Positions 1-8,545 are shown, counted from the stretch's first letter. The stretch: 64,000 bases of DNA from Lactococcus taiwanensis (GCF_014905395.1 NZ_BNDT01000003.1:62001-126000), one strand, 5' to 3'. Notes: generated by a model not told the origin, from the sequence alone. Program-made: numbers and translations.

Positions 1-1
1 G

Positions 2-280
2 CATGGTTATTCAGATAATTTGATTGCAAGAAGTGCGGATGTTTGTTTAAAGGAAGGAAGAAAACTGCTCCTTGTTCCAAGAGAAACACCACTTTCTACA
101 CTTCATTTGGAAAATTTATTAAAACTATCACAAATGGGGGTTCGTATTATTCCTCCAATGCCTGCTTTTTACAATCATCCTGAAACGATTGAGGACATTG
201 TTAACCATACTGTTATGAAGATTATGGATCAGCTAGAAATTGAAAATCATTTATCAAGAAGGTGGACAGAAGATGCCTGA
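2..280 (+). CDS. UbiX/Pad1-family flavin prenyltransferase, 5' end outside window
   Basis: The window opens inside this gene; 92 codons in frame remain, from [21 protein letters not shown] to the stop. The stretch [23 protein letters not shown] followed by [22 protein letters not shown] is the typical C-terminal half of UbiX proteins, which prenylate FMN to make the cofactor of UbiD-type decarboxylases. The stop codon overlaps the start of the next gene by 8 bases, so the two are translationally coupled. The neighbour resembles LpdD, which suggests an aromatic (hydroxybenzoate or gallate) decarboxylase locus whose catalytic subunit lies upstream. The family call is firm; the substrate is inference. 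Confidence 0.85.
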   Translation, partial: HGYSDNLIARSADVCLKEGRKLLLVPRETPLSTLHLENLLKLSQMGVRIIPPMPAFYNHPETIEDIVNHTVMKIMDQLEIENHLSRRWTEDA

Positions 281-704
281 AATGAAACAGTTTGAAGCAA
301 TTGAGAATGATTTTATCCTCACAGCTAACCTTAGGGTGATCGGTACAGATGTTGTGATAAGTATTGAAGGAGGAACTCACCCCCATGTTGGTGCGGTTAC
401 TATGCTGACCGCTAGTGAAAAATTAACAACGCATACCTTTCCAAGCCATGATGGGCGCCGTCATAAAGATGGTGCTTTAGGAGAGAATGTGGCCCATATT
501 TTGCAAGACGTTTTGCAGGGAAGTGCAACGATAACTGCGGGCGTTCATTTTGATGGTATTTCTTGGGAAGGAATCCAAGTTTGTCTGGAGTTAAGTAAGA
601 AACTTGGGATGCAGCTCAGGACATATCTTCAAGCGTACGAGTATGGAGGAAGTGCTCCGCTCTATCAAAAGCTTCCTCCGAAAGAGCAGTGCTCGGAAAA
701 ATAA
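273..704 (+). CDS. LpdD-like prenylated-flavin chaperone domain protein
   Basis: This 143-residue protein starts at an ATG with AAGGTGG about 8 bases upstream, inside the end of the UbiX-family gene. An upstream in-frame TTG at 240 has no ribosome binding site. It contains [10 protein letters not shown] near residue 34 and a later [14 protein letters not shown] segment, the pattern I recall from small LpdD-like proteins that accompany UbiX and UbiD in non-oxidative aromatic decarboxylase loci. No signal peptide or membrane segment is visible. The neighbour supports the call. The assignment rests on memory of the family pattern, so it is moderate. The alternative is an uncharacterised decarboxylase accessory protein. 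Confidence 0.6.
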   Translation: MPEMKQFEAIENDFILTANLRVIGTDVVISIEGGTHPHVGAVTMLTASEKLTTHTFPSHDGRRHKDGALGENVAHILQDVLQGSATITAGVHFDGISWEGIQVCLELSKKLGMQLRTYLQAYEYGGSAPLYQKLPPKEQCSEK

Positions 705-708
705 ATTT

Positions 709-737
709 TTGACAAATTTTGAAATCTTTGCTATAAT
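709..737 (+). promoter_or_regulatory. pyr operon promoter
   Basis: A consensus -35 TTGACA at 709-714 and -10 TATAAT at 732-737 are separated by 17 bases. They lie directly after the LpdD-like gene and upstream of the PyrR leader. Confidence 0.85.
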
Positions 738-749
738 CGTTCTAACCTT

Positions 750-863
750 TAAGAGTGTCCAGAGAGGCAGGCAAGGTCAGAAATAAAAATGTAATTTAAT
801 GGTGGAGACTATCCACTTTCTGATACTATACCTGCATTCTCTTGGAATGCAGGATTTTTTTAT
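750..863 (+). promoter_or_regulatory. PyrR-responsive attenuator leader
   Basis: The transcript from the 709 promoter carries AGTGTCCAGAGAGGCAGG at about 753-770, which fits the PyrR anti-antiterminator consensus (CCNGNGAGG core). A strong rho-independent terminator follows at 831-863: arms CCTGCATTC and GAATGCAGG, loop of five, then a T run. This is the usual pyr attenuator, in which UMP/UTP-bound PyrR stabilises the anti-antiterminator so the terminator can form. The antiterminator itself was not folded. Confidence 0.85.
831..863 (+). terminator. Attenuator terminator of pyr leader
   Basis: A perfect 9-bp stem (831-839 with 845-853) is followed by ATTTTTTT. It lies between the PyrR box and pyrR. 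Confidence 0.85.
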
Positions 864-944
864 GCTTGATGAGCAGCTTGCCTATGGAGAAGTCAGCCAA
901 AACACTTTTGAAGCAAGACCACATAATTAATAGTGTTCTGTCAG

Positions 945-963
945 TTACTGACAGAGCTGTCAG
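945..963. repeat. Dispersed palindrome copy (TTACTGAC-N6-GTCAG)
   Basis: Right arm shortened to GTCAG. It is nested with an overlapping CTGTCAGT-T-ACTGACAG palindrome (938-954) just upstream of the pyrR ribosome binding site. Confidence 0.75.
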
Positions 964-978
964 AAGAAAGGAGCCGGG

Positions 979-1500
979 ATGGCTAAGAAAGAGATTATTG
1001 ATGAAATCACGATGAAACGTGCAATTACACGGATTACCTATGAAATCATTGAGCGTAATAAAGAATTAGACAAATTAGTCCTTATTGGAATCAAAACCCG
1101 TGGCGTTTATTTAGCTAAACGCATTCAAGAACGCTTGCAACAACTTGAAGGCTTGGAAATTCCATTTGGAGAGTTAGATACTCGTCCATTTCGTGATGAT
1201 AAACAAGCTCAGGAAGATACGACAGAAATTGACATGGATATCACTGATAAAGATGTAATTTTGGTTGATGATGTGCTCTACACTGGGCGGACAATCCGTG
1301 CAGCCATTGATGGCTTAGTCAAACTTGGTCGCCCAGCGCGCGTTCAATTGGCCGTGCTTGTAGACCGGGGACATCGTGAATTGCCGATTCGTGCAGACTA
1401 TGTCGGTAAAAATATCCCAACAGCTCGTGGCGAAGCCATTATTGTTCAGATGAACGAACATGATGGTGCAGATAGTATTTTAATCAAACGTGAAGATTAA
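979..1500 (+). CDS. pyrR: PyrR, pyr operon attenuator protein / uracil phosphoribosyltransferase
   Basis: The 173-residue protein has the type I PRPP-binding loop [13 protein letters not shown] at residues 93-105, at the length usual for PyrR. It binds pyr leader RNA in response to UMP/UTP and can also make UMP from uracil and PRPP. Its own leader (750-863) carries a recognisable PyrR site, so it is autoregulated. The start is an ATG behind AAAGGAG. It is first in a pyrR-pyrP-pyrB-carA cluster, the order known from Lactococcus. Confidence 0.97.
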   Translation: MAKKEIIDEITMKRAITRITYEIIERNKELDKLVLIGIKTRGVYLAKRIQERLQQLEGLEIPFGELDTRPFRDDKQAQEDTTEIDMDITDKDVILVDDVLYTGRTIRAAIDGLVKLGRPARVQLAVLVDRGHRELPIRADYVGKNIPTARGEAIIVQMNEHDGADSILIKRED

Positions 1501-1507
1501 AAAACGC

Positions 1508-1526
1508 ACTGACCAGCCTGTCAGTA
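1508..1526. repeat. Dispersed palindrome copy
   Basis: ACTGACC-N5-TGTCAGTA between pyrR and pyrP; the arms match the family with one imperfection. Confidence 0.65.
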
Positions 1527-1548
1527 GACGGATAGCAAGGAGAAAACA

Positions 1549-2841
1549 GTGAACGATAATGATATTATCTTAAAGGTAGATGAGAAACCAGCCCCAAGTC
1601 AGTGGTTTGGACTCTCGTTTCAACATTTATTTGCCATGTTTGGCTCAACCGTATTAGTTCCAATTTTAGTTGGGATTAACCCAGCCATTGCCCTCTTGAG
1701 TTCTGGACTTGGTACACTTGCACACATGAGTGTTACAAAATTTAAAGTGCCAGCTTACATGGGTTCAAGCTTTGCCTATATTGGTGCGATGACCTTACTG
1801 ATGAAAAACGGCGGGATGCCAGCTATTGCTCAAGGGGCAATGACCGGTGGATTGGTTTATCTGATTGTCGCTTTAATTGTAAAATTTGCAGGTAAAGGCT
1901 GGATTGACAAAGTTTTACCGCCAATCGTCGTTGGGCCAATCGTTATGGTCATTGGCTTATCGCTTGCTCCAACAGCAATTAATGATGCCATGTACACGGA
2001 TGTTGCAAATCTGAAAGGATACAGTTTAGCTTATATCATTATTGCCCTCATCACTGTGTTATCTATTGTCATTTACAGCATTTATGGCAAAGGATTTCTG
2101 TCAGTTGTTCCCATTTTACTTGGAATCATCACAGGTTATGTTGCAGCATTGATTATTGGTAAGATTACAGGGATGAACATTGTTTCATTCACTGGAATCT
2201 CACAAGCTAAATGGCTGACCATTCCGCCAATGGAAATTCCATTTGCCAATTACAAATGGGCCTTCTATCCGTCAGCAATTTTGACCATGGCACCAATTGC
2301 TTTTGTCACAATGACGGAGCATTTTGGCCACATTATGGTTTTGAACTCATTAACGAAAAAAGATTACTTTAAAGAACCAGGTCTTGAAAAAACTTTGGCT
2401 GGAGATGGAGCTGCTCAGATTATTGCAGGTTTCTTGGGGGCACCGCCTGTGACCTCTTACGGTGAAAATATTGGAGTTATGGCAATTACAAAAATTCATT
2501 CGATTTATGTTATTGCCGGTGCCGCAGTACTTGCTGTCATTGTTTCATTCATTGGGAAAATCACGGCACTCTTGCAATCCATTCCAGCACCCGTGATTGG
2601 TGGTGCATCAATTGCCCTTTTTGGAGTAATTGCAGCTTCTGGTTTGAAAATTTTGGTTGAAAATAAAGTTAATTTTGATATCAAACGAAACTTACTAATC
2701 AGCTCAGTTGTCCTTGTTATCGGGATTGGCGGAATGATTATTAATATCACTCAAAATTTACAAATTTCATCAGTAGCCATCGCGACAATTCTTGGGATTG
2801 TTTTAAATCTTGTCTTGCCAAAAGAAACGCAGGAAGTTTAA
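1549..2841 (+). CDS. pyrP: Uracil permease PyrP
   Basis: This 430-residue protein of the NCS2 (nucleobase:cation symporter-2) family has roughly a dozen hydrophobic segments and a charged N-terminus (NDNDIILKVDEKPAPSQW). The central VTMTEHFGHIMVLN segment is the family signature region that carries substrate-binding acidic residues. It imports uracil across the cytoplasmic membrane. The start is a GTG with AAGGAG 6 bases upstream. Its position between pyrR and pyrB supports uracil specificity over xanthine or uric acid. Confidence 0.95.
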   Translation: MNDNDIILKVDEKPAPSQWFGLSFQHLFAMFGSTVLVPILVGINPAIALLSSGLGTLAHMSVTKFKVPAYMGSSFAYIGAMTLLMKNGGMPAIAQGAMTGGLVYLIVALIVKFAGKGWIDKVLPPIVVGPIVMVIGLSLAPTAINDAMYTDVANLKGYSLAYIIIALITVLSIVIYSIYGKGFLSVVPILLGIITGYVAALIIGKITGMNIVSFTGISQAKWLTIPPMEIPFANYKWAFYPSAILTMAPIAFVTMTEHFGHIMVLNSLTKKDYFKEPGLEKTLAGDGAAQIIAGFLGAPPVTSYGENIGVMAITKIHSIYVIAGAAVLAVIVSFIGKITALLQSIPAPVIGGASIALFGVIAASGLKILVENKVNFDIKRNLLISSVVLVIGIGGMIINITQNLQISSVAIATILGIVLNLVLPKETQEV

Positions 2842-2850
2842 AGTTTTGAT

Positions 2851-2872
2851 TTACTGACCGACGTGTCAGTAA
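2851..2872. repeat. Dispersed palindrome copy
   Basis: Perfect arms TTACTGAC and GTCAGTAA with spacer CGACGT, just after the pyrP stop. No long T run follows. Confidence 0.85.
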
Positions 2873-2943
2873 ATTCATGATTAAAAAAATTTTGGTGTAA
2901 CTAAAGAAGCGTTTAAGACATCAGAAAAAAATGTTCATCAGTA

Positions 2944-2963
2944 TACTGACAGAATTGTCAGTA
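2944..2963. repeat. Dispersed palindrome copy
   Basis: TACTGACAG and a matching right arm around AGAATT, in the pyrP-pyrB gap, 80 bases from the previous copy. Confidence 0.85.
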
Positions 2964-3024
2964 ATGATATTGTCAAAAAATCGATGTGACAGAGAGCACA
3001 CGGTTAGGGTAAAGGAGACCTAAA

Positions 3025-3954
3025 ATGTCAGTAAAAAATGGTTTAGTCCAATTGTCAAATCTCACAAGCATGGAAGCACTCACTCAAGAAGAAGTGATGG
3101 GCTTAATCAAAAGAGCTTCTGCTTTTAAAGCAGGGACAGCAGTTTTTGAATTAGAAAAACAGACTTTTGCTTCCAATCTTTTCTTTGAAAATAGCACAAG
3201 AACGCACCACAGTTTTCATATCGCTGAGCGAAAATTGGGACTTGATGTTCTTGAATTTGATGCACAAGCCAGTTCTATCAGTAAAGGGGAGACGCTTTAT
3301 GACACGATTTTGACCCTTGATGCTCTTGGTGTGGAAATCTGTGTCATCCGTTCAGGAGTGGAGCATTACTATGAAGAATTGGTTAATTCTGAAAATATCC
3401 ATTGTGCTATTGTTAATGGAGGTGATGGATCAGGACAGCATCCAAGCCAATGCCTTCTTGATCTGATGACCATTTATGAGGAGTTTGGCAAATTTGAAGG
3501 ATTAAACATTGCCATTTCTGGAGACCTGACACACTCACGCGTTGCTAAATCAAATATGATGATGCTCAAAAAACTCGGCGCGAAGCTTTACTTTACAGGA
3601 CCTGCTGCTTGGTACAGTGAAGAATTCGATCAATATGGCCGCTATGCTAATATTGACCGGATTCTTCCAGAGTTAGATGTTCATATGCTCTTACGTGTTC
3701 AACATGAACGTCATGACAGCAGTGAAAGTTTTTCAAAAGCTGTTTATCACAGTCAATTTGGTCTGACGCAAGATCGTGCAGCCGCCTTGAAACCAACAGC
3801 TATTATCATGCACCCAGCTCCCGTTAACCGCGATGTAGAAATTGCAGATGCACTTGTGGAGTGTCCTCAAAGTCGTATTGTTCAACAAATGAGCAACGGC
3901 GTTTATACTCGCATGGCCATTTTAGAAGCTATTATTGCCGGAAAAAAAGCATAG
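3025..3954 (+). CDS. pyrB: Aspartate carbamoyltransferase catalytic subunit
   Basis: The 309-residue protein condenses carbamoyl phosphate with aspartate in the second step of UMP synthesis. The carbamoyl-phosphate loop is [11 protein letters not shown] at about 54-64 (His-His where many family members have Arg-x), and HPAPVNR is at 263-269. The start is an ATG behind AAGGAG. The upstream gap holds two palindromes and a small TGTG-ACAGAGAG-CACA hairpin near 2988-3003 whose loop faintly resembles a PyrR loop; I would not call that a regulator site. No pyrI regulatory subunit is present. Confidence 0.96.
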   Translation: MSVKNGLVQLSNLTSMEALTQEEVMGLIKRASAFKAGTAVFELEKQTFASNLFFENSTRTHHSFHIAERKLGLDVLEFDAQASSISKGETLYDTILTLDALGVEICVIRSGVEHYYEELVNSENIHCAIVNGGDGSGQHPSQCLLDLMTIYEEFGKFEGLNIAISGDLTHSRVAKSNMMMLKKLGAKLYFTGPAAWYSEEFDQYGRYANIDRILPELDVHMLLRVQHERHDSSESFSKAVYHSQFGLTQDRAAALKPTAIIMHPAPVNRDVEIADALVECPQSRIVQQMSNGVYTRMAILEAIIAGKKA

Positions 3955-4017
3955 CACGCATTGTTTGAGATTATGCTTTAAAATAATGTAGTGGGCCGAA
4001 AAAGAAAAGGGAGAAAA

Positions 4018-5091
4018 ATGAACAAAAGACTCTTAATCTTAGAAGATGGGACCATATTTGAAGGGGAAGCGATTGGTGCAACACTTGATGTGACGGGTGA
4101 ATTGGTCTTCAATACGGGGATGACTGGTTACCAAGAATCGATTACTGACCAATCCTATAATGGGCAAATCTTGACTTTTACCTATCCAATGATTGGCAAT
4201 TATGGAATTAATAGGGATGATTACGAATCTATTCATCCAACCTGTAAAGCAGTTGTAGTGAGAGAAGCAGCACGCCGCCCTTCAAATTGGCGGATGAAAA
4301 TGTCTTTAGATGACTTTTTAAAATCAAAAAATATTCCAGGAATTACAGGGGTTGATACGCGTGCTATTACAAAAATTGTGCGTGAGCATGGCACGATGAA
4401 AGCCTCATTAGTACAACCACTTGATGGCGTAGAACACCAAATGAGTCAACTTCAAGCTACTGTTCTTCCTACTAATCAAGTAGAAACAAGTAGTACAGTC
4501 ACCGCCTATTCTTCACCAAATTCAGGAAAAAAAGTTGTAGTCGTTGACTTTGGACTCAAACACAGTATTTTACGAGAACTCTCTCAAAGAAATTGTGACC
4601 TTACTGTAGTTCCTTATAACACTCCAGCCCAAGAGATTCTGGGTATGTCACCAGATGGAGTAATGCTGACCAATGGTCCAGGGGATCCTACCGATGTACC
4701 CGAGGCCATCGCCATGATCCAAGAGATTCAAGGGAAGGTTCCCCTATTTGGGATTTGTTTAGGCCACCAACTCTTTAGCTTAGCTAATGGCGCCACAACA
4801 TACAAGATGAAATTTGGACACCGGGGCTTTAACCATGCGGTTAGAGAAATCGCAACGGGGCGTGTGGATTTCACCTCTCAAAACCATGGCTATGCGGTTT
4901 CCTCAGAGGATTTACCCGAGGATTTGATGATTACTCATATCGAAATTAATGATCAATCTATTGAAGGAGTGCGCCATCGCCATTATCCCGCTTTTTCTGT
5001 ACAATTTCACCCAGATGCTGCTCCAGGACCACACGACGCAAGCTATCTTTTTGATGATTTTATGGATTTGATGGATAATTTTAAAAAATAA
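4018..5091 (+). CDS. carA: Carbamoyl-phosphate synthase small (glutaminase) subunit
   Basis: The 357-residue protein starts at the ATG behind AAAAGGGAG; an in-frame GTG at 3991 has no ribosome binding site. The class I glutamine amidotransferase domain has its nucleophile in GICLGHQ (Cys247) and the [10 protein letters not shown] motif near the C-terminus, where most relatives have HPE. It feeds ammonia to the large subunit. carB is not adjacent, as in Lactococcus, where it lies elsewhere. It is the last gene of the pyr operon and is followed by a strong terminator. Confidence 0.95.
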   Translation: MNKRLLILEDGTIFEGEAIGATLDVTGELVFNTGMTGYQESITDQSYNGQILTFTYPMIGNYGINRDDYESIHPTCKAVVVREAARRPSNWRMKMSLDDFLKSKNIPGITGVDTRAITKIVREHGTMKASLVQPLDGVEHQMSQLQATVLPTNQVETSSTVTAYSSPNSGKKVVVVDFGLKHSILRELSQRNCDLTVVPYNTPAQEILGMSPDGVMLTNGPGDPTDVPEAIAMIQEIQGKVPLFGICLGHQLFSLANGATTYKMKFGHRGFNHAVREIATGRVDFTSQNHGYAVSSEDLPEDLMITHIEINDQSIEGVRHRHYPAFSVQFHPDAAPGPHDASYLFDDFMDLMDNFKK

Positions 5092-5156
5092 AGTATTGTT
5101 AGGACTGACTTTGTTGATGTTGAGCTTTCTTAAAATCAGAAAAAGTAGCAAAAATA

Positions 5157-5187
5157 AGAACCTGTTTTCAGAGCAGGTTCTTTTTTA
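5157..5187 (+). terminator. pyr operon terminator
   Basis: Stem AAGAACCTG / CAGGTTCTT closing on TTTCAGAG, with a T run, 66 bases after carA. Confidence 0.85.
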
Positions 5188-5333
5188 TCAGCTATTAAGT
5201 GCCTCGAGAATGTCTTTTTCACTTTGTTGTTAACATGGTGATCTCCCTTAGAAGCTATTGTTTCCTTATTATCTCTTCATTTGATTTTAAAAAAATAAAA
5301 GCACTTTGTTTAAAAACTTGATGTTGAATATAA

Positions 5334-5386
5334 AATAAATAATCCGCCTGCGTTTCACTAAACTTTGGGCGGATTATTTATTTTAA
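5334..5386 (-). terminator. Terminator of the DUF5648 gene
   Basis: AAATAAATAATCCGCC pairs with GGCGGATTATTTATTT around a 17-base loop, immediately downstream of the minus-strand gene. T/A runs on both sides would let it work in both directions. Confidence 0.75.
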
Positions 5387-5399
5387 TAAAAGTATAGAT

Positions 5400-6116
5400 T
5401 TACGGTTGCGCGTATCCGTTACCTTTTGGAGCTAAATGATATCCCTTACTGTTCGCTTGTGCTCGAGTCATGTAGCGATAATTTTTAGGATTTTTGACTT
5501 TCGAATAGTAAAGATTAGAGTCTGAAACGAAACAGTAACCATTTGCAGCTATGGTCCAACCTCCAGAAGTCGTGTAATTACCATTTGAGGAGTTACTTCC
5601 ACTAGCAGAAGAACCGCCACCTTGGACTTTCCATGCTACCGCACCATACTTCCAGCCCCCTTTTAGAAGACTATTTTGTTCAAACGAATTAGTCGTATAA
5701 TTATGAGAACCAGACTGCGCGTGAGGGTTATACGCAACGTAAAGATTCACCTTACCCCCAGAATAAAAGGCAGCTTTCCCACCATTATCCCAACGCCATC
5801 CCTTATTTACAAGAGTTTGCGCTTCATATTTACTTAAAGTATAATAATGATCTCCACCTGCTGCTTGAGGATTATAGACACGATAGACCGGTTTACCTTG
5901 CTTGGCAGCTTGCCAACCAATTCCTTCATAGCTCCAACCTACATTTTGTAGATTGTTCTTTTCTGCTTGGCTTAATGTGTAAAAATGCTCACCTGTGTTA
6001 TGGTTGTACAAACGATAAACAGGTGAACTCGTAGCTGCATAGGTTTGAGGGGCAGTAATTGCTCCAGCTACGCCTAGCGACAAGAATGCTCCTAGGAATA
6101 CCAAAAATTTTTTCAT
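5400..6116 (-). CDS. Secreted DUF5648 repeat protein
   Basis: This 238-residue protein has an N-terminal signal peptide (basic start, hydrophobic core, likely cleavage after QTYA near residue 27). About three DUF5648-type units at 33-145 each carry a VYRLYN-NTGEH-FYT-like opening and a GW(x)YEG or GWRWDN turn. A Ser/Gly/Asn linker leads to a C-terminal segment with one Cys (NGYCFVSDSN) and a YRYMTRAQANSKGY stretch that I do not recognise with confidence. DUF5648 is common in extracellular enzymes and cell-wall proteins of Gram-positives, but I see no catalytic domain. A paralogue with a different C-terminus lies at 51967. The 5' leader is shared with the neighbouring DUF898 gene. Confidence 0.85.
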   Translation of the reverse strand: MKKFLVFLGAFLSLGVAGAITAPQTYAATSSPVYRLYNHNTGEHFYTLSQAEKNNLQNVGWSYEGIGWQAAKQGKPVYRVYNPQAAGGDHYYTLSKYEAQTLVNKGWRWDNGGKAAFYSGGKVNLYVAYNPHAQSGSHNYTTNSFEQNSLLKGGWKYGAVAWKVQGGGSSASGSNSSNGNYTTSGGWTIAANGYCFVSDSNLYYSKVKNPKNYRYMTRAQANSKGYHLAPKGNGYAQP

Positions 6117-6137
6117 AAAATTCTCCTACTAGCTTTT

Positions 6138-6161
6138 AATGAGGATCAAGTTTTGCTCATT
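6138..6161 (-). promoter_or_regulatory. Leader hairpin of the DUF5648 gene
   Basis: In the minus-strand mRNA, AATGAG pairs with CTCATT just upstream of the AGTAGGAG ribosome binding site. The surrounding leader matches that of the next minus-strand gene (6525-6553), and the stem differs there by a compensatory pair. Confidence 0.6.
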
Positions 6162-6166
6162 GTTAA

Positions 6167-6505
6167 TTAGTTAATGAATGCTGTATGTTTTACTTTCCAG
6201 TCTTCAAGTTTGATAGATACCCAAAATCCATAAATTCCTATAGTAATAACAGAAAGAAGCAACCACTTTATCCAGTTTCCAAAGAGTCCAATGGCTGAGC
6301 CATCAAATCTCATCCGGTGACCATTAATAACTGTATGATTAATTTTCCAACCATAAACCATACACAAAGCCCAAGGGTAACATATACCGAAGGTTATGAC
6401 AGTGATGACTGCTCCTAGTATAGTCCATCCGATAAAACTTAGTAATCCCCCATCAAAAAAGGATTGTCGACCCCATTTAGTTTCGGGCCCATATCCACTA
6501 TTCAT
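6167..6505 (-). CDS. DUF898-like small membrane protein
   Basis: The protein has 112 residues with two clear hydrophobic segments (about 22-52 and 75-98). It contains YPWALCMVYGWKINHTVINGHRMRFDG and GFWVSIKLEDWKVKHTAF, which resemble the YjgN/DUF898 repeat of short integral membrane proteins. Function is unknown. The ribosome binding site AGGAG is preceded by a hairpin leader nearly identical to that of the downstream DUF5648 gene, so the two may be co-regulated although the proteins are unrelated. Confidence 0.7.
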   Translation of the reverse strand: MNSGYGPETKWGRQSFFDGGLLSFIGWTILGAVITVITFGICYPWALCMVYGWKINHTVINGHRMRFDGSAIGLFGNWIKWLLLSVITIGIYGFWVSIKLEDWKVKHTAFIN

Positions 6506-6524
6506 AAAATTCTCCTACTAGCTT

Positions 6525-6553
6525 TTAACGAGAATCAAGATATTGCTCGTTAA
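6525..6553 (-). promoter_or_regulatory. Leader hairpin of the DUF898-like gene
   Basis: In the mRNA, TTAACGAG pairs with CTCGTTAA (8 bp, 13-base loop) just before GCTAGTAGGAG. It is the counterpart of the 6138-6161 hairpin; the C-G pair here is T-A there. Confidence 0.6.
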
Positions 6554-6747
6554 TTTGTTAAAAAAATCTATTAGATGCTTTACTACGAATAGTTTTCCTT
6601 AGAGAATTAGAAGTTTTAACTCAATCTATTAATTTTTCACACATTTTGGCGAATTTCTCATTTATAATTATACCATTATTATAAAAAAGTTTTAATATTC
6701 TCTGGTACTTGCTTTGTAGAGTATTTTTTATTAATCAAGGAGTAAAT

Positions 6748-6776
6748 TTGACAATATTAGAGGTTAATGTTACTAT
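6748..6776 (+). promoter_or_regulatory. csp promoter
   Basis: TTGACA (6748-6753), 17-base spacer, TACTAT (6771-6776). It predicts a 5' UTR of about 85 bases, in keeping with cold-shock genes. Confidence 0.7.
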
Positions 6777-6821
6777 GAGAAGGTAGATTTTGTCATGAGT
6801 TAAATGTTTTTTAGATTCACT

Positions 6822-6854
6822 TTTCGCAAAATAAAATTTACAATTTTGTCGAAA
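6822..6854 (+). promoter_or_regulatory. Hairpin next to the csp ribosome binding site
   Basis: TTTCGCAAAAT (6822-6832) pairs with ATTTTGTCGAAA (6843-6854) over 11 bp with a single bulged T. The 3' arm ends inside the AAAGGA ribosome binding site, so folding could mask it. Confidence 0.55.
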
Positions 6855-6867
6855 GGAAATAAACATT

Positions 6868-7068
6868 ATGGCAAATGGAACAGTAAAATGGTTTAACGCT
6901 ACTAAAGGATTCGGTTTTATTACTGATGAAAATGGTAAAGATTTATTCGCTCACTTCTCAGAAATTCAAACTGATGGTTTCAAAACACTTGACGAAGGTC
7001 AAAAAGTGGAATTTGATGTTGGAGAAGGTCAACGCGGACCTCAAGCAGTTAACATCACAAAAGCATAA
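6868..7068 (+). CDS. csp: Cold-shock protein, CspA family
   Basis: The 66-residue single cold-shock domain begins [19 protein letters not shown] with the RNP-1 motif KGFGFI and the RNP-2-like DLFAHFS. It binds single-stranded RNA and DNA and acts as an RNA chaperone in the cytoplasm. A long 5' leader and a hairpin touching the ribosome binding site suggest post-transcriptional control. Monocistronic, with its own promoter and terminator. Which csp paralogue it is cannot be said from sequence alone. Confidence 0.95.
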   Translation: MANGTVKWFNATKGFGFITDENGKDLFAHFSEIQTDGFKTLDEGQKVEFDVGEGQRGPQAVNITKA

Positions 7069-7092
7069 AGACTTATCTAAGAGTTAGATAGA

Positions 7093-7120
7093 AGGCCGAG
7101 ACGTTTGTCTTGGCTTTTTT
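7093..7120 (+). terminator. csp terminator
   Basis: GCCGAGAC pairs with GTCTTGGC (one wobble), followed by TTTTTT. Confidence 0.85.
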
Positions 7121-7236
7121 GTATCGATTATGAAATCAAGAAAAATTATTTTACTTAGCGAGTAAGATAAATAGTGTCTTGTCTGATATAAATGTTAAAA
7201 AGTATTCTTTTATTTATAAAAATAAACGAGGACTTT

Positions 7237-7308
7237 ATGAAAGAAAGTTTTAATAGTTCTCTTGGGTCTAAGAAAAACTTAAGAGCTAGAACTGTGTTAA
7301 GATATTAG
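7237..7308 (+). CDS. Possible 23-residue basic leader peptide
   Basis: An ATG with GAGGA 4 bases upstream opens a 23-codon frame (MKESFNSSLGSKKNLRARTV start) ending 27 bases before the M20 peptidase gene. It is strongly basic. It could be a leader peptide or chance; only the Shine-Dalgarno spacing and position support it. Confidence 0.25.
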   Translation: MKESFNSSLGSKKNLRARTVLRY

Positions 7309-7335
7309 ATAAAGAGGATAGAAAGGAGGGGTGGT

Positions 7336-8544
7336 ATGCAAATCATTCAAGAATTGCTTGAAACTCTAAAAAGCAATGAGCAGGAGATGATTAATCTAAG
7401 GCGCTATTTTCATCAGCATCCTGAGATTTCCTTTCAGGAAAAGGAAACTTCAAAATACATCCAAGAATTTTATAAAACTTTAGATTGTACCCTAACACAA
7501 AAAGGAGAAGGGTATGGTTTTGTTGTAGATATAATAGGGGGCAAACCAGGCATAAAAGTTGCTTTAAGGGCTGATTTTGATGCATTGGCGGTTTATGAAG
7601 AAAATGATCTTTCTTTTAAATCGCAAAATCCTGGCGTGATGCACGCTTGTGGTCATGATGCGCATACAGCTTACATAATGATTCTGGCAAAGTCATTAAT
7701 TCAGCTAAAAGAGCAACTTCCTGGATCCATCCGAATTATTCATCAGCCTGCGGAGGAAGTCGCTCCTGGAGGAGCAAAGGGGATGATTGAAGATGGTGCT
7801 CTAGAGGGAGTTGATCATGTCTTTGGCGTCCACGTCATGACAGGGATGGAAACTGGAACGATTGCTTTTCATTCCGCCGAGACCCAAACAGGGCGGTCTA
7901 ACTTTACGATTGAGCTACAGGGTCGGGGAGGGCATGCTGCAATTCCTCAACTTAGTAATGATGCTATCATTGCGGGATGTTATTTCGTAACGCAGCTTCA
8001 AACTGTCGTTTCAAGGCGGGTGGATCCTTTTGATACTGCGACCTTAACTATTGGCTCTTTTGATGGAGTAGGAACGTTTAATGCGATTAAAGACAGTGTG
8101 ACATTAAAAGGTGATGTTCGGGTAATGAAAGAATCTACGCGAGAAATGATTGAGCGCCAAATTAGGCAGATGGCAAAAGGACTGGAGCTGACTTTTGGGG
8201 TTTCAACAAAAGTAGAGTACGATAATAACTATCCTGTGCTTTATAACGATGAAAAATTGACAGAATTTCTTGTTGAGATTCTTAAAAAAGAGGAGTTAGC
8301 AGACGTCACAGAAGTAGTGGACCTGGGACCACAAACTCCTTCTGAAGATTTTTCGTATTATGGACAGGTAGTGCCTAGTACCTTTTTTTATATTGGGACA
8401 CATCCAGACGAAGAAGGAGACTATCCTCATCATAGTCCGCGTTTTAAACTCAATGAAAAGAGTTTGCTTATTGCAGCACAGGCTGTAGGCGTAGTTACTT
8501 TACACGATTTGTTTAAAAATCAAGATGATCCATCTCAAGTTTAA
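7336..8544 (+). CDS. M20 family metallo-amidohydrolase (amino-acid N-acyl hydrolase type)
   Basis: The 402-residue protein has the M20D order of metal ligands: HQHPEISFQE at about 26-35, HACGHDAHT at 103-111, AEE at about 144-146 and a late SEDFSYY. The dimerisation insert RGGHAAIPQ confirms the peptidase M20/hippurate-hydrolase family. Members cleave N-acyl or N-acetyl groups from amino acids, or acyl-diaminopimelate; the substrate cannot be told here. The ATG sits behind a very strong AAAGGAGGGG site. It appears monocistronic. Confidence 0.9.
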   Translation: MQIIQELLETLKSNEQEMINLRRYFHQHPEISFQEKETSKYIQEFYKTLDCTLTQKGEGYGFVVDIIGGKPGIKVALRADFDALAVYEENDLSFKSQNPGVMHACGHDAHTAYIMILAKSLIQLKEQLPGSIRIIHQPAEEVAPGGAKGMIEDGALEGVDHVFGVHVMTGMETGTIAFHSAETQTGRSNFTIELQGRGGHAAIPQLSNDAIIAGCYFVTQLQTVVSRRVDPFDTATLTIGSFDGVGTFNAIKDSVTLKGDVRVMKESTREMIERQIRQMAKGLELTFGVSTKVEYDNNYPVLYNDEKLTEFLVEILKKEELADVTEVVDLGPQTPSEDFSYYGQVVPSTFFYIGTHPDEEGDYPHHSPRFKLNEKSLLIAAQAVGVVTLHDLFKNQDDPSQV

Positions 8545-8545
8545 A

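Larger units (their letters stand above)
6506..6867. other. Divergent intergenic region between DUF898 gene and csp
   Basis: These 360 bases hold the duplicated leader hairpin, a consensus-like csp promoter and a hairpin before the csp start. The AT-rich middle (6554-6745) should include the minus-strand promoter, but I could not fix its boxes. No open reading frame worth calling. Confidence 0.6.

Noticed and set aside
604-786. 60-codon plus-strand frame overlapping the LpdD-like gene
   Set aside because: It runs through the pyr promoter and PyrR leader, and its first part is a shifted frame of the real gene.
2988-3003. Possible second PyrR site before pyrB
   Set aside because: TGTG-ACAGAGAG-CACA only faintly fits the loop consensus and no terminator lies nearby.
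3991-4017. GTG extension of carA
   Set aside because: No ribosome binding site precedes it; the ATG at 4018 has one and gives the family N-terminus.
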